A stretch of DNA of 64,000 bases from CAYMUB01 sp964393545 (lineage in GTDB: Bacteria > Patescibacteriota > Microgenomatia > Daviesbacterales > UBA10151), in the NCBI GenBank assembly GCA_964393545.1, contig CAYMUB010000059.1, positions 58,075 to 122,074 of the forward strand, given 5' to 3'. The number at the start of each line of letters is the position of its first letter. The stretch's first letter is position 1. A program made the position numbers and the translations under genes. The notes beneath the pieces were generated by a model. The model was not told the origin of the DNA. It saw only the letters and a program-made list of their open reading frames with translations, and ran no database searches. Of the stretch, positions 1 through 9,887 are shown piece by piece.

Positions 1-21
1 GCCAGTACGATTACTTAGTAA

Positions 22-27
22 TATAAT
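22..27 (+). promoter_or_regulatory. possible -10 box for the first operon
   Basis: A perfect TATAAT lies 47 bases before the ATG of the first gene. There is no TG extension, and the -35 region would fall at or beyond the window edge, so it cannot be judged. It would give a leader of about 40 bases, unlike the leaderless pattern at the other unit heads in this window. The operon could equally begin outside the window. Confidence 0.3.
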
Positions 28-74
28 CAGTATTATAAGTATTTCTATTGTGGGAATACTTTTTTTTAAAAAAC

Positions 75-1703
75 ATGAGAAATATACTAGTTAAAAACTT
101 TCCTATTTTAATTATTCTGGGATTATCGATATTAATCGTCTGGCCTTTATTTTTACACGGCTATTTTTCTCATCATGATGATTTACAGGTCATGAGAATT
201 TTTGAGATGAGGAAGTGTTTTTTTGATTTGCAGATTCCCTGCCGATGGGTGCCGGATATGGGTTTTGGCAATGGTTTTCCTTTATTTAATTACTATGGAG
301 TATTCCCTTATTATATTGGGGCGGTCATAAGTTACTTACTGGGATTTATTGGGGCAGCCAAGGCTCTATTTTTTATCCCTTTGGTTTTCGGAGGTATTTC
401 AATGTATTTTCTAGCAAGAGAATTAGCAGGAAAATGGGTTGGTTTAACAGCAGGAGCCTTATATTTATTTGCTCCTTACAGATCTTTAGATACTTATGTC
501 AGAGGGGCAGTTTCTGAAAGTTTTTCTTTGGCTATAATTCCTTTAGTTTTTTATTTTGGTTTAAAACTGGCTAGAGAAAAAACAACATATAATTTTACTT
601 TATTTTCTTTAACATTAGGAGCTTTTTTAATCACCCACAACATTATGGATATGTTATTTGCTCCTTTATTGGTTCTTTTTTTGATTTATATAAAGATCAT
701 AGAAAAATCAAAAAATATGAAAAACTTAATCTTTGGTACAATCTTAGGATTTGGTTTATCGGCCTTTTTTTTAATCCCTGCTTTCCTGGAAAAAAACTTA
801 ATTCAAACAGAAGCTTTAACCAGATTTGATTTAGATTTTAGGGTGCATTTTGTAACAGTTAAACAATTATTCTTAGATAGATTTTGGGGTTATGGAGCAT
901 CAATTTTAGGACCGTTTGATACCATCTCATTTCAGATAGGTTGGCCTCACTGGTGGTTGGTTGTTGTTGGATTCTTGCTAGTTCTAAAAAATAAAAAACT
1001 ATTGCCCTTAATATTTGTCTTTTTAGTTTCAATTTTTATGGCTCACAATAAATCTGCTTTTGTTTGGGAAAAAATTGGCATACTAAGATATACCCAATTT
1101 CCCTGGAGATTTTTATCTATAGCGATATTTTCTTCAAGTCTGATTGGAGGACTTGTGATAACCAGTGTTAAAAAAGAATGGCAAAAGTACCCGGCCATCT
1201 TAATTGTTATTTTAACTGTGTTGTTAAATTATAGTTACTTTAAACCGGATAAATTTTATTTTGATTTAACAGATGAAAAAAAATTATCAGGAATTTTATG
1301 GGATGATCAAAGAAGAGCAGCTATTTTAGATTATTTGCCAAAGGAAGCTTATGAACCAAAAGAATCTGCACCTGATAAGCCACTGGTGATTGAGGGGCAG
1401 TCTGATATTAGAAACTTTGTGGTCAGATCAAACTCTTGGAGATTCGATGTTGATGTAAAAAAAGCTGCTAAGATTGAGATACCAGTTTTTGATTTTCCTA
1501 ATTGGGAGGTTTTTGTAAATGGGAAAAAAGTATCCCACAATAAGGATAATTTACTAAAGAGAATTCAGTTTAACTTGGAGCAAGGGAACTATCAAGTAAC
1601 TGGTAAGTTTAAAGATACCTTTATAAGACAAATATCTAATTTATTAACACTATTTTCTTTGGTGGGATTACTGTTATATGTTAAAAAACTTAAAAAAATC
1701 TAA
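75..1703 (+). CDS. YfhO/PTPS-related GT-C-like membrane protein
   Basis: Polytopic membrane protein of 542 aa, probably a GT-C glycosyltransferase using a polyprenyl-phosphate sugar at the outer face. A first membrane helix is followed by an HHDD motif (residues 33-36) in the first outer loop, where GT-C enzymes carry their acidic catalytic residue. The stretches PLFNYYGVFPYY and QFPWRFL are shared with the next two genes. After about 11 helices comes a small beta domain near residues 450-515, with FPNWEVFVNG, and then a last helix. An in-frame TTG at 48 is possible, but stop codons lie just upstream at 24 and 36, and the ATG at 75 begins the basic-hydrophobic N-terminus shared by the paralogues. 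The 3' end overlaps the next gene by 26 bases. The family looks secure from the motifs; the sugar substrate is unknown. Confidence 0.72.
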   Translation: MRNILVKNFPILIILGLSILIVWPLFLHGYFSHHDDLQVMRIFEMRKCFFDLQIPCRWVPDMGFGNGFPLFNYYGVFPYYIGAVISYLLGFIGAAKALFFIPLVFGGISMYFLARELAGKWVGLTAGALYLFAPYRSLDTYVRGAVSESFSLAIIPLVFYFGLKLAREKTTYNFTLFSLTLGAFLITHNIMDMLFAPLLVLFLIYIKIIEKSKNMKNLIFGTILGFGLSAFFLIPAFLEKNLIQTEALTRFDLDFRVHFVTVKQLFLDRFWGYGASILGPFDTISFQIGWPHWWLVVVGFLLVLKNKKLLPLIFVFLVSIFMAHNKSAFVWEKIGILRYTQFPWRFLSIAIFSSSLIGGLVITSVKKEWQKYPAILIVILTVLLNYSYFKPDKFYFDLTDEKKLSGILWDDQRRAAILDYLPKEAYEPKESAPDKPLVIEGQSDIRNFVVRSNSWRFDVDVKKAAKIEIPVFDFPNWEVFVNGKKVSHNKDNLLKRIQFNLEQGNYQVTGKFKDTFIRQISNLLTLFSLVGLLLYVKKLKKI

Positions 1704-3354
1704 AAAACTTCTGGGATTTTTGATAGCCGGAATTTTAATAATCCCAGCAGTCTGGGCCTTATTTGTGCCGGGATTTTATGGAGCTTCAGATGATATTCAT
1801 ATTGGCTGGTTGTTTGAATTTCACAAAACTTTAATGATGGGACAGATTCCTCCCAGATTTGTACCTGATTTAAGTTTTGGTTTTGGTTATCCTTTATTTA
1901 ATTTTGTTTTTCCATTACCCTTTTATATTGCTGAAATTATTCATCTTTTTTTAGGATTTAATTTAGTTGACAGTATCAAAGCTTTATTTTTTCTGACCAT
2001 CCCTTTATCAGGTTTATTTATGTATTTTTTGCTTCGTGAGTACTCGGGTAGATCATTTAGTCTGGCAGGGGCAGTTTTATATATTTATACCCCATATAGA
2101 TCAGTAGACTTATATATCAGAGGGGCAATAGGGGAGATAGTAAGTTTTGTTTTTCTCCCCCTGATATTATTATCAGTTATTAAGCTATCTAAAACTAGAG
2201 GTTTAAAATGGGTAGGGATAGGTGCTATCTCGCTTGCTTCCCTAGTCTTGTCGCACAATATAACAGGATACATGTTTTTTCCTTTTGTAGCTTTATTATT
2301 TTTATTCCAAACTTTTTTTATCTCTGCGAAAAAACAGTTTATAACTAACTTTTTCCTAATGATTTTTTTAGGACTTTTAATAAGTATTTATTTTTGGCTA
2401 CCGGCAATAGTGGATAGCAACTTAATGAAATATGATACTGTTTTCAATTTTGTAGATCACTTTCCTACCATTTCCCAATTGATAACTCCTTATTGGGGTT
2501 ATGGAGCATCTGTACCAGGACCCTATGATGGAATGTCTTTTTTCCTGGGAATAACTAATTTACTGGTCTTGGGAATTGGAATAATTTCTATTTTCTTGTT
2601 TTGGAAAAAAATAGAAAAAGAAAAAAGGATTATTTTTATCTGGTCTTTAATATGTATAAGCTGGTCTATGCTCTTAATGAATTATCGGTCTATCTTTATA
2701 TGGTCAATTGTCCCAATGTTGCCATATTTTCAGTTTCCCTGGAGATTTTTGATATTAACTACCTTTGCTATACCAATCCTGATAATAATTCTAGAAAAAC
2801 TGCCTTTTAATAAATTTATCCCGGCTGTTTTGATTGTTTTAACACTTGTCACATCTGGAAGTTATTTTAGACCACAAGATTTTTTAGGTAGAAAGGATGA
2901 CTATTTTCTTAACCGGTATATCCCAAGTCCTGTGGCTAGTGATGAATATAAAAAAACGCAGGAAGAATATTTAAGATTACCCATAGGAACTCAGGTTAGG
3001 CCAGATAAAATTTACCCCAGAGTCACAAACAATACTAATATTAAAGAGGTTGTAAGTACTGATGATCTTAATGCTCAGATAAAGGTGGAATCAGATAAAG
3101 GAGCAGTCATAAGTTATAATAAATATTCTTTCCCAGGCTGGGAAGTAAGAATTGATAATCAGGTTGTAGAACACAAAACAGGATCACCATTCGGCCAGTT
3201 AACTTTCTTTGTTCCTTCAGGCCAACATATGATTGAAGTATCCTTTAAAGAAGGCACATTTAAGAAAATACTTGACGCTATATCTTTGGTTGCCTTTTTA
3301 GTATCATTAAGAATGGCATGGACTCGATTAAAAAAATATGGCCCTTCCTCGTAG
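1678..3354 (+). CDS. YfhO/PTPS-related GT-C-like membrane protein
   Basis: Second of three tandem paralogues (558 aa). The first outer loop has ASDD (36-39) in place of HHDD. It is followed by the family signatures PPRFVPDLSFGFGYPLFNF and, further on, YWGYGASVPGPYDGMSF and QFPWRFL. The C-terminal beta domain (about 460-530) has FPGWEVRIDNQVV and FVPSGQHMIEVSF, the same fold pattern as its neighbours, and is followed by a terminal helix. It begins inside the end of the upstream gene and ends 37 bases inside the next gene, so the trio is very probably co-transcribed and translationally coupled. Likely role: transfer of a lipid-linked sugar outside the membrane. A non-catalytic membrane role is possible. 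Confidence 0.72.
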   Translation: MLKNLKKSKKLLGFLIAGILIIPAVWALFVPGFYGASDDIHIGWLFEFHKTLMMGQIPPRFVPDLSFGFGYPLFNFVFPLPFYIAEIIHLFLGFNLVDSIKALFFLTIPLSGLFMYFLLREYSGRSFSLAGAVLYIYTPYRSVDLYIRGAIGEIVSFVFLPLILLSVIKLSKTRGLKWVGIGAISLASLVLSHNITGYMFFPFVALLFLFQTFFISAKKQFITNFFLMIFLGLLISIYFWLPAIVDSNLMKYDTVFNFVDHFPTISQLITPYWGYGASVPGPYDGMSFFLGITNLLVLGIGIISIFLFWKKIEKEKRIIFIWSLICISWSMLLMNYRSIFIWSIVPMLPYFQFPWRFLILTTFAIPILIIILEKLPFNKFIPAVLIVLTLVTSGSYFRPQDFLGRKDDYFLNRYIPSPVASDEYKKTQEEYLRLPIGTQVRPDKIYPRVTNNTNIKEVVSTDDLNAQIKVESDKGAVISYNKYSFPGWEVRIDNQVVEHKTGSPFGQLTFFVPSGQHMIEVSFKEGTFKKILDAISLVAFLVSLRMAWTRLKKYGPSS

Positions 3355-5021
3355 GTTTAGCTTTGTCTATTAGTTTGCTCTGGCCTATTTTTGTTGCCCC
3401 AACCTTCACCCGCCACGACGATGTGGAAGTGATCAGATTATATGAAATGGACCGCTGTTTTAAAGATCATCAGATCCCCTGTCGCTGGGTTCCAGACTTG
3501 GGTGGAATGTATGGGTATCCGCTTTTTAACTACTATGCCCCTTTACCCTATTACTTCGGAGAACTTATCTATTTTATAACTCATAGTTTAATAATTTCTT
3601 CAAAAGTCATGTTTATTGTCTCTTTTTTGGGTGCTTATATTTTTATGTATCTTTTAGCAAGAAAATTCTGGGGTAGTTTGGGTGGCAGTTTATCTGCCAT
3701 TTTTTATAGCTTTGCTCCCTATCATGCTTTGGATTTTTATGTCAGAGGAGCAATGGGTGAGATGTGGGGATTAATGTTTTTCCCGGCAGTTTTTTGGGCA
3801 GCGGCTAAGCTTAATGAAGAACTGAAAATTTCTAATTTACTACTACTAGCAATTTTCCTGGCAGCTCTTTTTACCTCACATAATATTTCTGCTATGGTTT
3901 TTTTACCCTTTTATCTAATATGGAATTTAGTATTTTTCTGCAAAAGCAGAAGCAAAAAATTTCTTGTCTATGGGGTTGGGGCACTTATTTTAGGAACTTT
4001 ACTTTCAGCGTTCTATCTTTTTCCGGCCAACTTTGAAAAAGAGTTAGTTCATGTTGAAACAACAGTCATAGGATACTTTTCCTACACAGAACATTTTAAA
4101 GGACTTAGAAGACTTCTTTTGGATAGGGCTTGGGCTTATGGGCCTTCTGTTAGAGAAGTGCCTGGAGGGGAGCGGGATTTATTGTCTTATCAAATTGGAT
4201 GGGTTCATCTGTTAGGTTTAGTTTTGGCATTAGTTTCAGTTAAGACCCTTTGGAATAAAAATAGACCACTGAGTTGGGTGATAATCTTTTGCTCCGCCTC
4301 AGTTGTATTCCTTGTTTTTATGATCCATCCCAGATCGGTATTTGTTTGGGGATTAATTGAACCTTTAAAATATTTACAGTTCCCCTGGAGGTTATTACAA
4401 CCTTTAATATTTTTTATCTCACTGGCAGCAGGAAGTATATTTGTTTGGGTAAGAAAGAAGAAGCAAATATGGTTGGTACTGGTTTTCTTGGTTGTGGTAT
4501 TTAATTTCTCTTATTTTAAGCCTGAAAAGTTCATTCAAACTAGTGATGAAAAACTTTTAACAGGTAGTGAGTGGGAAAGACAAATAATGCGCTCCATCTT
4601 TGATTTTTTGCCTAAATCTGCTAAAGAACCTCCTGCCCAGCTTGCTAAAGAAAGGTATGAGGTGTTAACAGGGAATAGTAAAGTCTATGATTTCAAAGAG
4701 GGAACAAACTGGTTAAATTTTAAAACAGAAACACAAACACATACTATCATCCGCTTATCCCAGTATTATTTTCCTGATTGGAAGATTCTTGTTGACGGAA
4801 AGGAAGTAAAATTCGATTATAAAAACAATAGCTTGGGACTTATGACAATTCTTTTGGGAACTGGTAACCATTTTGTAGAAGCTAGATTATATGATACTCC
4901 GATTAGGTCTATCTCTAATACGATAACCACTATGGCAATTTCTTTGACTTTAATTATATTTATACTGCATTTTGCAAAAGTAAGAAAATGGGTGGGATAT
5001 TATAGAAAGAGAATAAACTAA
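3318..5021 (+). CDS. YfhO/PTPS-related GT-C-like membrane protein
   Basis: Third tandem paralogue (567 aa). RHDD (32-35) sits in the first outer loop and IPCRWVPDLGGMYGYPLFNYY follows, closest to the first gene of the trio, which also has IPCRWVPD. QFPWRLL occurs late in the membrane part, and the C-terminal beta domain carries YYFPDWKILVDGKEV before the final helix. The start overlaps the previous reading frame by 37 bases and no Shine-Dalgarno site is visible. The gap to the flippase gene downstream is 4 bases. The series of three non-identical copies suggests old duplication followed by specialisation for different donors or acceptors. Function as a glycosyltransferase is inferred from the family. 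Confidence 0.72.
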   Translation: MDSIKKIWPFLVGLALSISLLWPIFVAPTFTRHDDVEVIRLYEMDRCFKDHQIPCRWVPDLGGMYGYPLFNYYAPLPYYFGELIYFITHSLIISSKVMFIVSFLGAYIFMYLLARKFWGSLGGSLSAIFYSFAPYHALDFYVRGAMGEMWGLMFFPAVFWAAAKLNEELKISNLLLLAIFLAALFTSHNISAMVFLPFYLIWNLVFFCKSRSKKFLVYGVGALILGTLLSAFYLFPANFEKELVHVETTVIGYFSYTEHFKGLRRLLLDRAWAYGPSVREVPGGERDLLSYQIGWVHLLGLVLALVSVKTLWNKNRPLSWVIIFCSASVVFLVFMIHPRSVFVWGLIEPLKYLQFPWRLLQPLIFFISLAAGSIFVWVRKKKQIWLVLVFLVVVFNFSYFKPEKFIQTSDEKLLTGSEWERQIMRSIFDFLPKSAKEPPAQLAKERYEVLTGNSKVYDFKEGTNWLNFKTETQTHTIIRLSQYYFPDWKILVDGKEVKFDYKNNSLGLMTILLGTGNHFVEARLYDTPIRSISNTITTMAISLTLIIFILHFAKVRKWVGYYRKRIN

Positions 5022-5025
5022 AATT

Positions 5026-6489
5026 ATGGTGGAAAGTGTTGAGCAAATAGACCCAACAGAAGGATTAACAGCGGAGGTTGTAAAGAAAAGGGTTGTTAAA
5101 GGTGCAGCCATACTTACGGCTAGAACCTTTTTGATGCAGGCTATCACTTTTGGGTCTACCGCACTTCTAACCCTGTTCTTAAGTCCTTCTCAGTATGGAG
5201 TCTTCTTTTTAGTTTCAGCGGTTATTAATTTTTTGGCCTACTTTTCTGATATAGGTTTTGCAGCAGCTTTAATACAAAAAAAAGAACAATTAACACAAAT
5301 AGAATTAAAAACTGTATTTACTACTCAACAGATTTTAATACTATTGCTGATTATTTTAGTTTATATGACGACTCCAATAATCAAAAATATTTACCATTTA
5401 AATGATGAAGCAATTTACCTACTTTGGGCCCTGACATTCTCACTATTGTTATCTTCATTAAAGGTTATTCCTTCTGTTTTAATGGAAAGAAAATTAGAAT
5501 TTAATAAGTTAATTGTTCCTCAACTAGTAGAGACTCTTGTTTTTAATGTTGTGGCAGTATTTCTTGCCTGGAAGGATTTTGGGATAACTAGCTTTACTAT
5601 TGCTGTTTTAGTTAGAGGTTTTGTTGGTTTGCTATCAACCTATCTTATTCAACCATGGATGCCTGCATTAGCTTTTTCAAAAGATTCATTAAAATCTATT
5701 CTTAAGTTTGGAGTTCCTTATCAAATGAATACCTTGCTGGCAATGGTTAAGGATGACGGGATGACAATATTTTTAGGAAGCACATTAGGTCCAAACGGGA
5801 TAGGGCTTTTGGCTTGGGCTCAAAAATGGGCTTTTGCTCCCTTAAGATTTTTCATGGATCAGATTATAAAAGTAACTTTTCCGGCTTTTGCAAGATTGCA
5901 AGATAATAAAAAAGAATTATCTCAAGCTGTAACTAAGTCTATTCTTTATATTTGTTTATTTGTTTTTCCATCCCTGGTAATGTTAGTACTACTTGTTCCC
6001 TCATTAATAGAAATAATTCCTAAATATAACAAATGGAATCCTGCTCTTTCAGCCCTAATAATTTTAACTGCCAGTTCAGCTTTAGCTGCCATTACAACGC
6101 CAATTACCAATACTTTAAATGCCATAGGTAAGATTTATGTCACTTTTAAACTAATGATTATGTGGACTGTTCTAACTTGGGCTTTTGTACCAATACTAGC
6201 GATAAATTATGGAGTGACTGGGGCTGCTTTAGGTTTTTCTCTAGTTGGTTTAAGTTCTATTATTGCTTTGATTATTGCTTTAAAATATATAGAAATTGAT
6301 TATTTAAAGATTTTAGGCAAACCTTTAATTACAGCTGTGATAGTAGGGTTAGTAGTGTTTGTAATTAAGTTATTAATACCCATTTCTTTGCTGCAGGTAA
6401 TCGTCATGATAGTTGGGGGGTTAATAACTTTTTTTACATTGGTAGTTTTATTGGAACCTCAGATTTTAAATTATCTGAAAAAAAGATGA
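5026..6489 (+). CDS. Wzx-type polysaccharide flippase (MOP superfamily)
   Basis: 487 aa. After a cytoplasmic leader of about 25 residues come roughly 12 to 14 membrane helices. The N-terminal signature with LSPSQYGVFFLVSAVINF and the following SDIGFAAALIQ is typical of the Polysacc_synt/Polysacc_synt_3 lipid-linked oligosaccharide flippases (RfbX/WzxC type). Family role: moving undecaprenyl-linked sugar units from the inner to the outer leaflet. It sits between three GT-C-like genes and a large secreted-domain fusion, which fits export of a glycan intermediate. Its stop overlaps the next start as ATGA. It is one of two flippases in the window and only distantly similar to the one at 41560. 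Confidence 0.88.
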   Translation: MVESVEQIDPTEGLTAEVVKKRVVKGAAILTARTFLMQAITFGSTALLTLFLSPSQYGVFFLVSAVINFLAYFSDIGFAAALIQKKEQLTQIELKTVFTTQQILILLLIILVYMTTPIIKNIYHLNDEAIYLLWALTFSLLLSSLKVIPSVLMERKLEFNKLIVPQLVETLVFNVVAVFLAWKDFGITSFTIAVLVRGFVGLLSTYLIQPWMPALAFSKDSLKSILKFGVPYQMNTLLAMVKDDGMTIFLGSTLGPNGIGLLAWAQKWAFAPLRFFMDQIIKVTFPAFARLQDNKKELSQAVTKSILYICLFVFPSLVMLVLLVPSLIEIIPKYNKWNPALSALIILTASSALAAITTPITNTLNAIGKIYVTFKLMIMWTVLTWAFVPILAINYGVTGAALGFSLVGLSSIIALIIALKYIEIDYLKILGKPLITAVIVGLVVFVIKLLIPISLLQVIVMIVGGLITFFTLVVLLEPQILNYLKKR

Positions 6490-9400
6490 TTAAAATCTTT
6501 TATTGTCTAATTTTTTTAGTGTTATCCTTTTTCCTTGACTCAGCAGTCCTTGCTCAAAGTAATAGTTTTGTTTCAGTTGTTAATCCAATCCGTGGATCTG
6601 ATTTTTGGTCTTTAAAAGACCAGGATCCTCAAACTGCCTTTTTTGGGCAAAGGGATATTCTAAAAAAACAAAACATAGAAGCTACCTGGTTAATCAGATT
6701 TGATGCTTTAGCAGATAACAAAATAATTGATTCCTTAAAGACTACGAGTGACGAGAAAGGACTGTTTTTAGAAGTAACCCCTATTTGGACTAAGGAAGCA
6801 GGAGTTGAATACCAAATTTCTGAAAGTTGGCATTCAGCCAAGAGTGCGTTTTTAACTGGATATGAGCCATATCAAAGAGAAAAATTGATTGATGCAGCAT
6901 TTGAAAAATTCAAAAACATTTTTGGGAGTTACCCTAAGTCTGTTGGAGCATGGTGGATTGATAGCTATTCGCTTTCCTATATGCACAAGAAATATGAAAT
7001 TATTGATGCACTAATTGTGGCTGACCAATATACAACAGATAATTATCAGATCTGGGGTCAGTATTTCTCTACTCCTTATTATCCATCTAGAGTGAATGCT
7101 TTACATCCAGCACAAACTTTAGAAAATAAACTTCCTGTTGTTATCACTCAATGGGCTGCCAGAGATCCGGTTAATGGTTACGGAAATGGAGTCTTGGAAA
7201 GCACCTACTCGGTTCAAGCCAACGACTACCTGGACTATCACGATCTTGATACAAATTATTTTGAGAAATTAATAGATATTTATACCAAACAAAAATTTAA
7301 CAAGTTTGGCCATATTGTAGTGGGACTGGAGAATTCATATGAGTGGGGAAAGTATGCGAAAGAATATGAAAATCAAATTAAAAAGCTGGCCCAAAAACGG
7401 AAAAATAACGAGATTTTTATAAGTTCACTGGCAAACTTTGCCAATTGGTATAAGCAAAACTTTCCTGATCTTTCTCCTGCTCAAATAATTATGGCTGATG
7501 ATCCATTAGGGTCGGAGAAGAAGGTGGTCTGGTTTATGAACCGATTTTACCGGGCAGGCTGGTTTTATAATGAAGCAGGTTCTGTTTTTAGAGATATCAG
7601 GCAATATATTGACGGAAAAGAAGAACTATGTTTGCAAAAAAGATGTGATGAGGTTAATTTTGCGACATCAGCTACCAGGGTTTTGGATGAAGTTTCATTT
7701 GGACACAAATGGCTAATTGATGAGGGGAAGATATCAGATTTTAGATTATCTAAAGAGGGAGAAAAATACCTAATTACCTACGAAAATGAAGCAGAGAACA
7801 GCCGGAAGATAGAGTTTATGCCAAGAGATATTGGTGTTGACGGGAAGATCTTATCAATTGACACAACAATCCTGGACGCTATTAAAAGCGACACTCAAAA
7901 TTTTAAAAAGAAAAATAACTTTGAAAAGAGTGGCTTTAATTGGAATATAGGAAGCGTTGTTTCAAAAATAACTAGATTTCTGCTATTTATTTTGATTGTA
8001 TGTTTAGTACCTGGCTTTGTTTTAACAAACAAATTATTCATGGAAGAGAAAATTCTTAAACGGGTTTTTATAGCAACTATTACAGGGTTTGTATTAATAA
8101 CTATTACTTTCTATGTAGCAAGTTTATTGAATTTTAGATTCTTGTTGTTTTTATATGTCTTAGTAAACTTATTTCTATTTTTTAAACTTAAACTCACATC
8201 TACTTTTAAGATTACTATTCCCGATTTAAAAATAGTAGATCTAGTTATAGGATTGGTAATTATTATTGGTACTATCTTTCAAAATATCCCCAGCTTCAAA
8301 AATGGTTTAGTATTTTCCTTTGGCATGGGTTTTTGGGGGCCCAATACACATGATGGGGTCTGGCATATTAGTTTGATTAATCAGTTAGTTAAGGCGTTAC
8401 CCGTACAAAATCCTATTTTTGCAGACAGTATTTTAAAAAATTACCACTTTTTCTATGATTTAATGATTGCGCAAGCGGTTTTTTTCACCCAAATACCAGT
8501 TATAGATCTTGTTTTCAGGTTCTACCCAATCGTTTTTTCTTTGCTTTTAGGTATAGGCACTTATTACTTAACAAAATCCAAGTTAGCAGCTATTTTTAGC
8601 TTGTACTTTGTATATTTTGCCGGTAGCTTTGGCTGGATTGTTGACTTTATTAAACAAAAGACTTTTGCTGGAGAATCAGCTTTTTGGGCAAATCAATCAA
8701 TCTCCTTTAATCTAAATCCTCCTTTTGCAATTTCTCTTTTAATTATCATCGCCCTTCTTCTAATGCTAAATTCTAAAAAAATAAAATCTTTTAGAGGAAT
8801 TATTATTATGGTGATTTTGGCGGGCAGCTTAATTGGGTTTAAATCTTATGCGGCAGTATTATTTTTCATTCCTCTTGCTATACTGGCTTTAATTAATGTA
8901 CTTAAAAAAGATTTTACGCTTCTGAGCGTTTTGGTACTTTCATTTATATTATCTCTTGTATTTTTCATTTCTAATTTTCAAACAAATCAACAGTTAGTAA
9001 TCTTTTCTCCGTTCTGGCTAATACATTCCATGGTTGATTCCATGGATAGAGTGGGATGGGTGCGTTTGTCTCAAGCCCGGGTAGCTGGAATTGAGACTAA
9101 TAATTGGTTTAAATTTATTATTGCAGAAACAGTAGGGCTATTAATATTTATAGCAGGCAATCTGGGTATAAGGATTTTGGCTTTCTCTTCACTGTGGAAA
9201 ATTAAGGGTATCTTAAAAGATAACAAGCAGTTGTTTTTATTTATTTTTTCTGTTGTTTCATTCCTAATTCCCATTCTTTTTATTCAGTCAGGAAATCCCT
9301 GGAATACGATTCAGTTTTCTTATTATGGTTTGTATATAGCAGCAATAGTTGGAGGGGGGGTAGCTGCCTCATTTATTATTAAATTACCTAAAATTGTGGC

Positions 9401-9887
9401 AATTGTGGCGACTGTTTTGATTATAGTAATTACTCCAATTAACTCAATTACTACTTCAAGTTACTACCAAGGTTATTTGCCTCATGCCAGAATTGACCCT
9501 CAAGAATTAAAAGCCCTGGAGTTTTTATCAAAGCAGCCGGAGGGGATAGTTTTGACTTATCCATACAATGATAAGCTTAAACAGTTAATCTTAGAGCCCT
9601 GGCCGCTTTTTGTATATGATAGTACTGCATATGTTTCTGCTTTATCTGATAAACCGGTGTATTTAGCAGATGAAGGGCAAAACCAGATCCTTTTAACTGA
9701 CTATAAGAAAAGATTAGTTGCCTCAAGGGATTTTTTTGGTAACTCAACCCGGGGCTATAAATTCTTAAAAAATAGTAATATAAAGTATATATACCTACCA
9801 AAAGTTCATAAAGTCTCTTTAGGTAAAATAGATAATGTAAAGATAATTTTTGAAAATGAAGAGGTAATAATTTATAAAACAAAATAA
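6486..9887 (+). CDS. secreted hydrolase/deacetylase-like domain fused to GT-C-like membrane domain
   Basis: 1133 aa in three parts. Residues 1-23 form a signal peptide (cleavage probably after VLA). Residues about 25-470 are an extracellular globular domain whose pattern (GSYPKSVGAWWIDSY, then a tract with TTDNYQIWGQYF) resembles the glycoside hydrolase/deacetylase (NodB-like) barrel; I see no canonical NodB TFDD metal motif, so activity is uncertain. From about residue 490 onward is a polytopic domain homologous to the whole proteins at 9887 and 13743: THDGVWH (621-627), NPIFA, NYHFFYD, then a C-terminal soluble part with AYVSALSDKPVYLADE. It starts by ATGA overlap with the flippase and ends one base into the next gene. 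It may trim or bind a glycan while a GT-C module extends it; this is inference. Confidence 0.7.
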   Translation: MIKIFYCLIFLVLSFFLDSAVLAQSNSFVSVVNPIRGSDFWSLKDQDPQTAFFGQRDILKKQNIEATWLIRFDALADNKIIDSLKTTSDEKGLFLEVTPIWTKEAGVEYQISESWHSAKSAFLTGYEPYQREKLIDAAFEKFKNIFGSYPKSVGAWWIDSYSLSYMHKKYEIIDALIVADQYTTDNYQIWGQYFSTPYYPSRVNALHPAQTLENKLPVVITQWAARDPVNGYGNGVLESTYSVQANDYLDYHDLDTNYFEKLIDIYTKQKFNKFGHIVVGLENSYEWGKYAKEYENQIKKLAQKRKNNEIFISSLANFANWYKQNFPDLSPAQIIMADDPLGSEKKVVWFMNRFYRAGWFYNEAGSVFRDIRQYIDGKEELCLQKRCDEVNFATSATRVLDEVSFGHKWLIDEGKISDFRLSKEGEKYLITYENEAENSRKIEFMPRDIGVDGKILSIDTTILDAIKSDTQNFKKKNNFEKSGFNWNIGSVVSKITRFLLFILIVCLVPGFVLTNKLFMEEKILKRVFIATITGFVLITITFYVASLLNFRFLLFLYVLVNLFLFFKLKLTSTFKITIPDLKIVDLVIGLVIIIGTIFQNIPSFKNGLVFSFGMGFWGPNTHDGVWHISLINQLVKALPVQNPIFADSILKNYHFFYDLMIAQAVFFTQIPVIDLVFRFYPIVFSLLLGIGTYYLTKSKLAAIFSLYFVYFAGSFGWIVDFIKQKTFAGESAFWANQSISFNLNPPFAISLLIIIALLLMLNSKKIKSFRGIIIMVILAGSLIGFKSYAAVLFFIPLAILALINVLKKDFTLLSVLVLSFILSLVFFISNFQTNQQLVIFSPFWLIHSMVDSMDRVGWVRLSQARVAGIETNNWFKFIIAETVGLLIFIAGNLGIRILAFSSLWKIKGILKDNKQLFLFIFSVVSFLIPILFIQSGNPWNTIQFSYYGLYIAAIVGGGVAASFIIKLPKIVAIVATVLIIVITPINSITTSSYYQGYLPHARIDPQELKALEFLSKQPEGIVLTYPYNDKLKQLILEPWPLFVYDSTAYVSALSDKPVYLADEGQNQILLTDYKKRLVASRDFFGNSTRGYKFLKNSNIKYIYLPKVHKVSLGKIDNVKIIFENEEVIIYKTK
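9354..9360 (+). repeat. G7 homopolymer inside the 1133-aa fusion gene
   Basis: Seven consecutive G residues encode glycines in a membrane helix of the fusion protein, in a region otherwise rich in A and T. Such tracts are prone to slippage. The reading frame is intact here. Confidence 0.6.

Noticed and set aside
48..74. TTG start extending the first gene by nine residues
   Set aside because: Paralogues begin with a short basic stretch equivalent to the ATG at 75. A TATAAG 8 bases before the TTG resembles the leaderless pattern but lacks the TG, so the longer form is possible but less likely.
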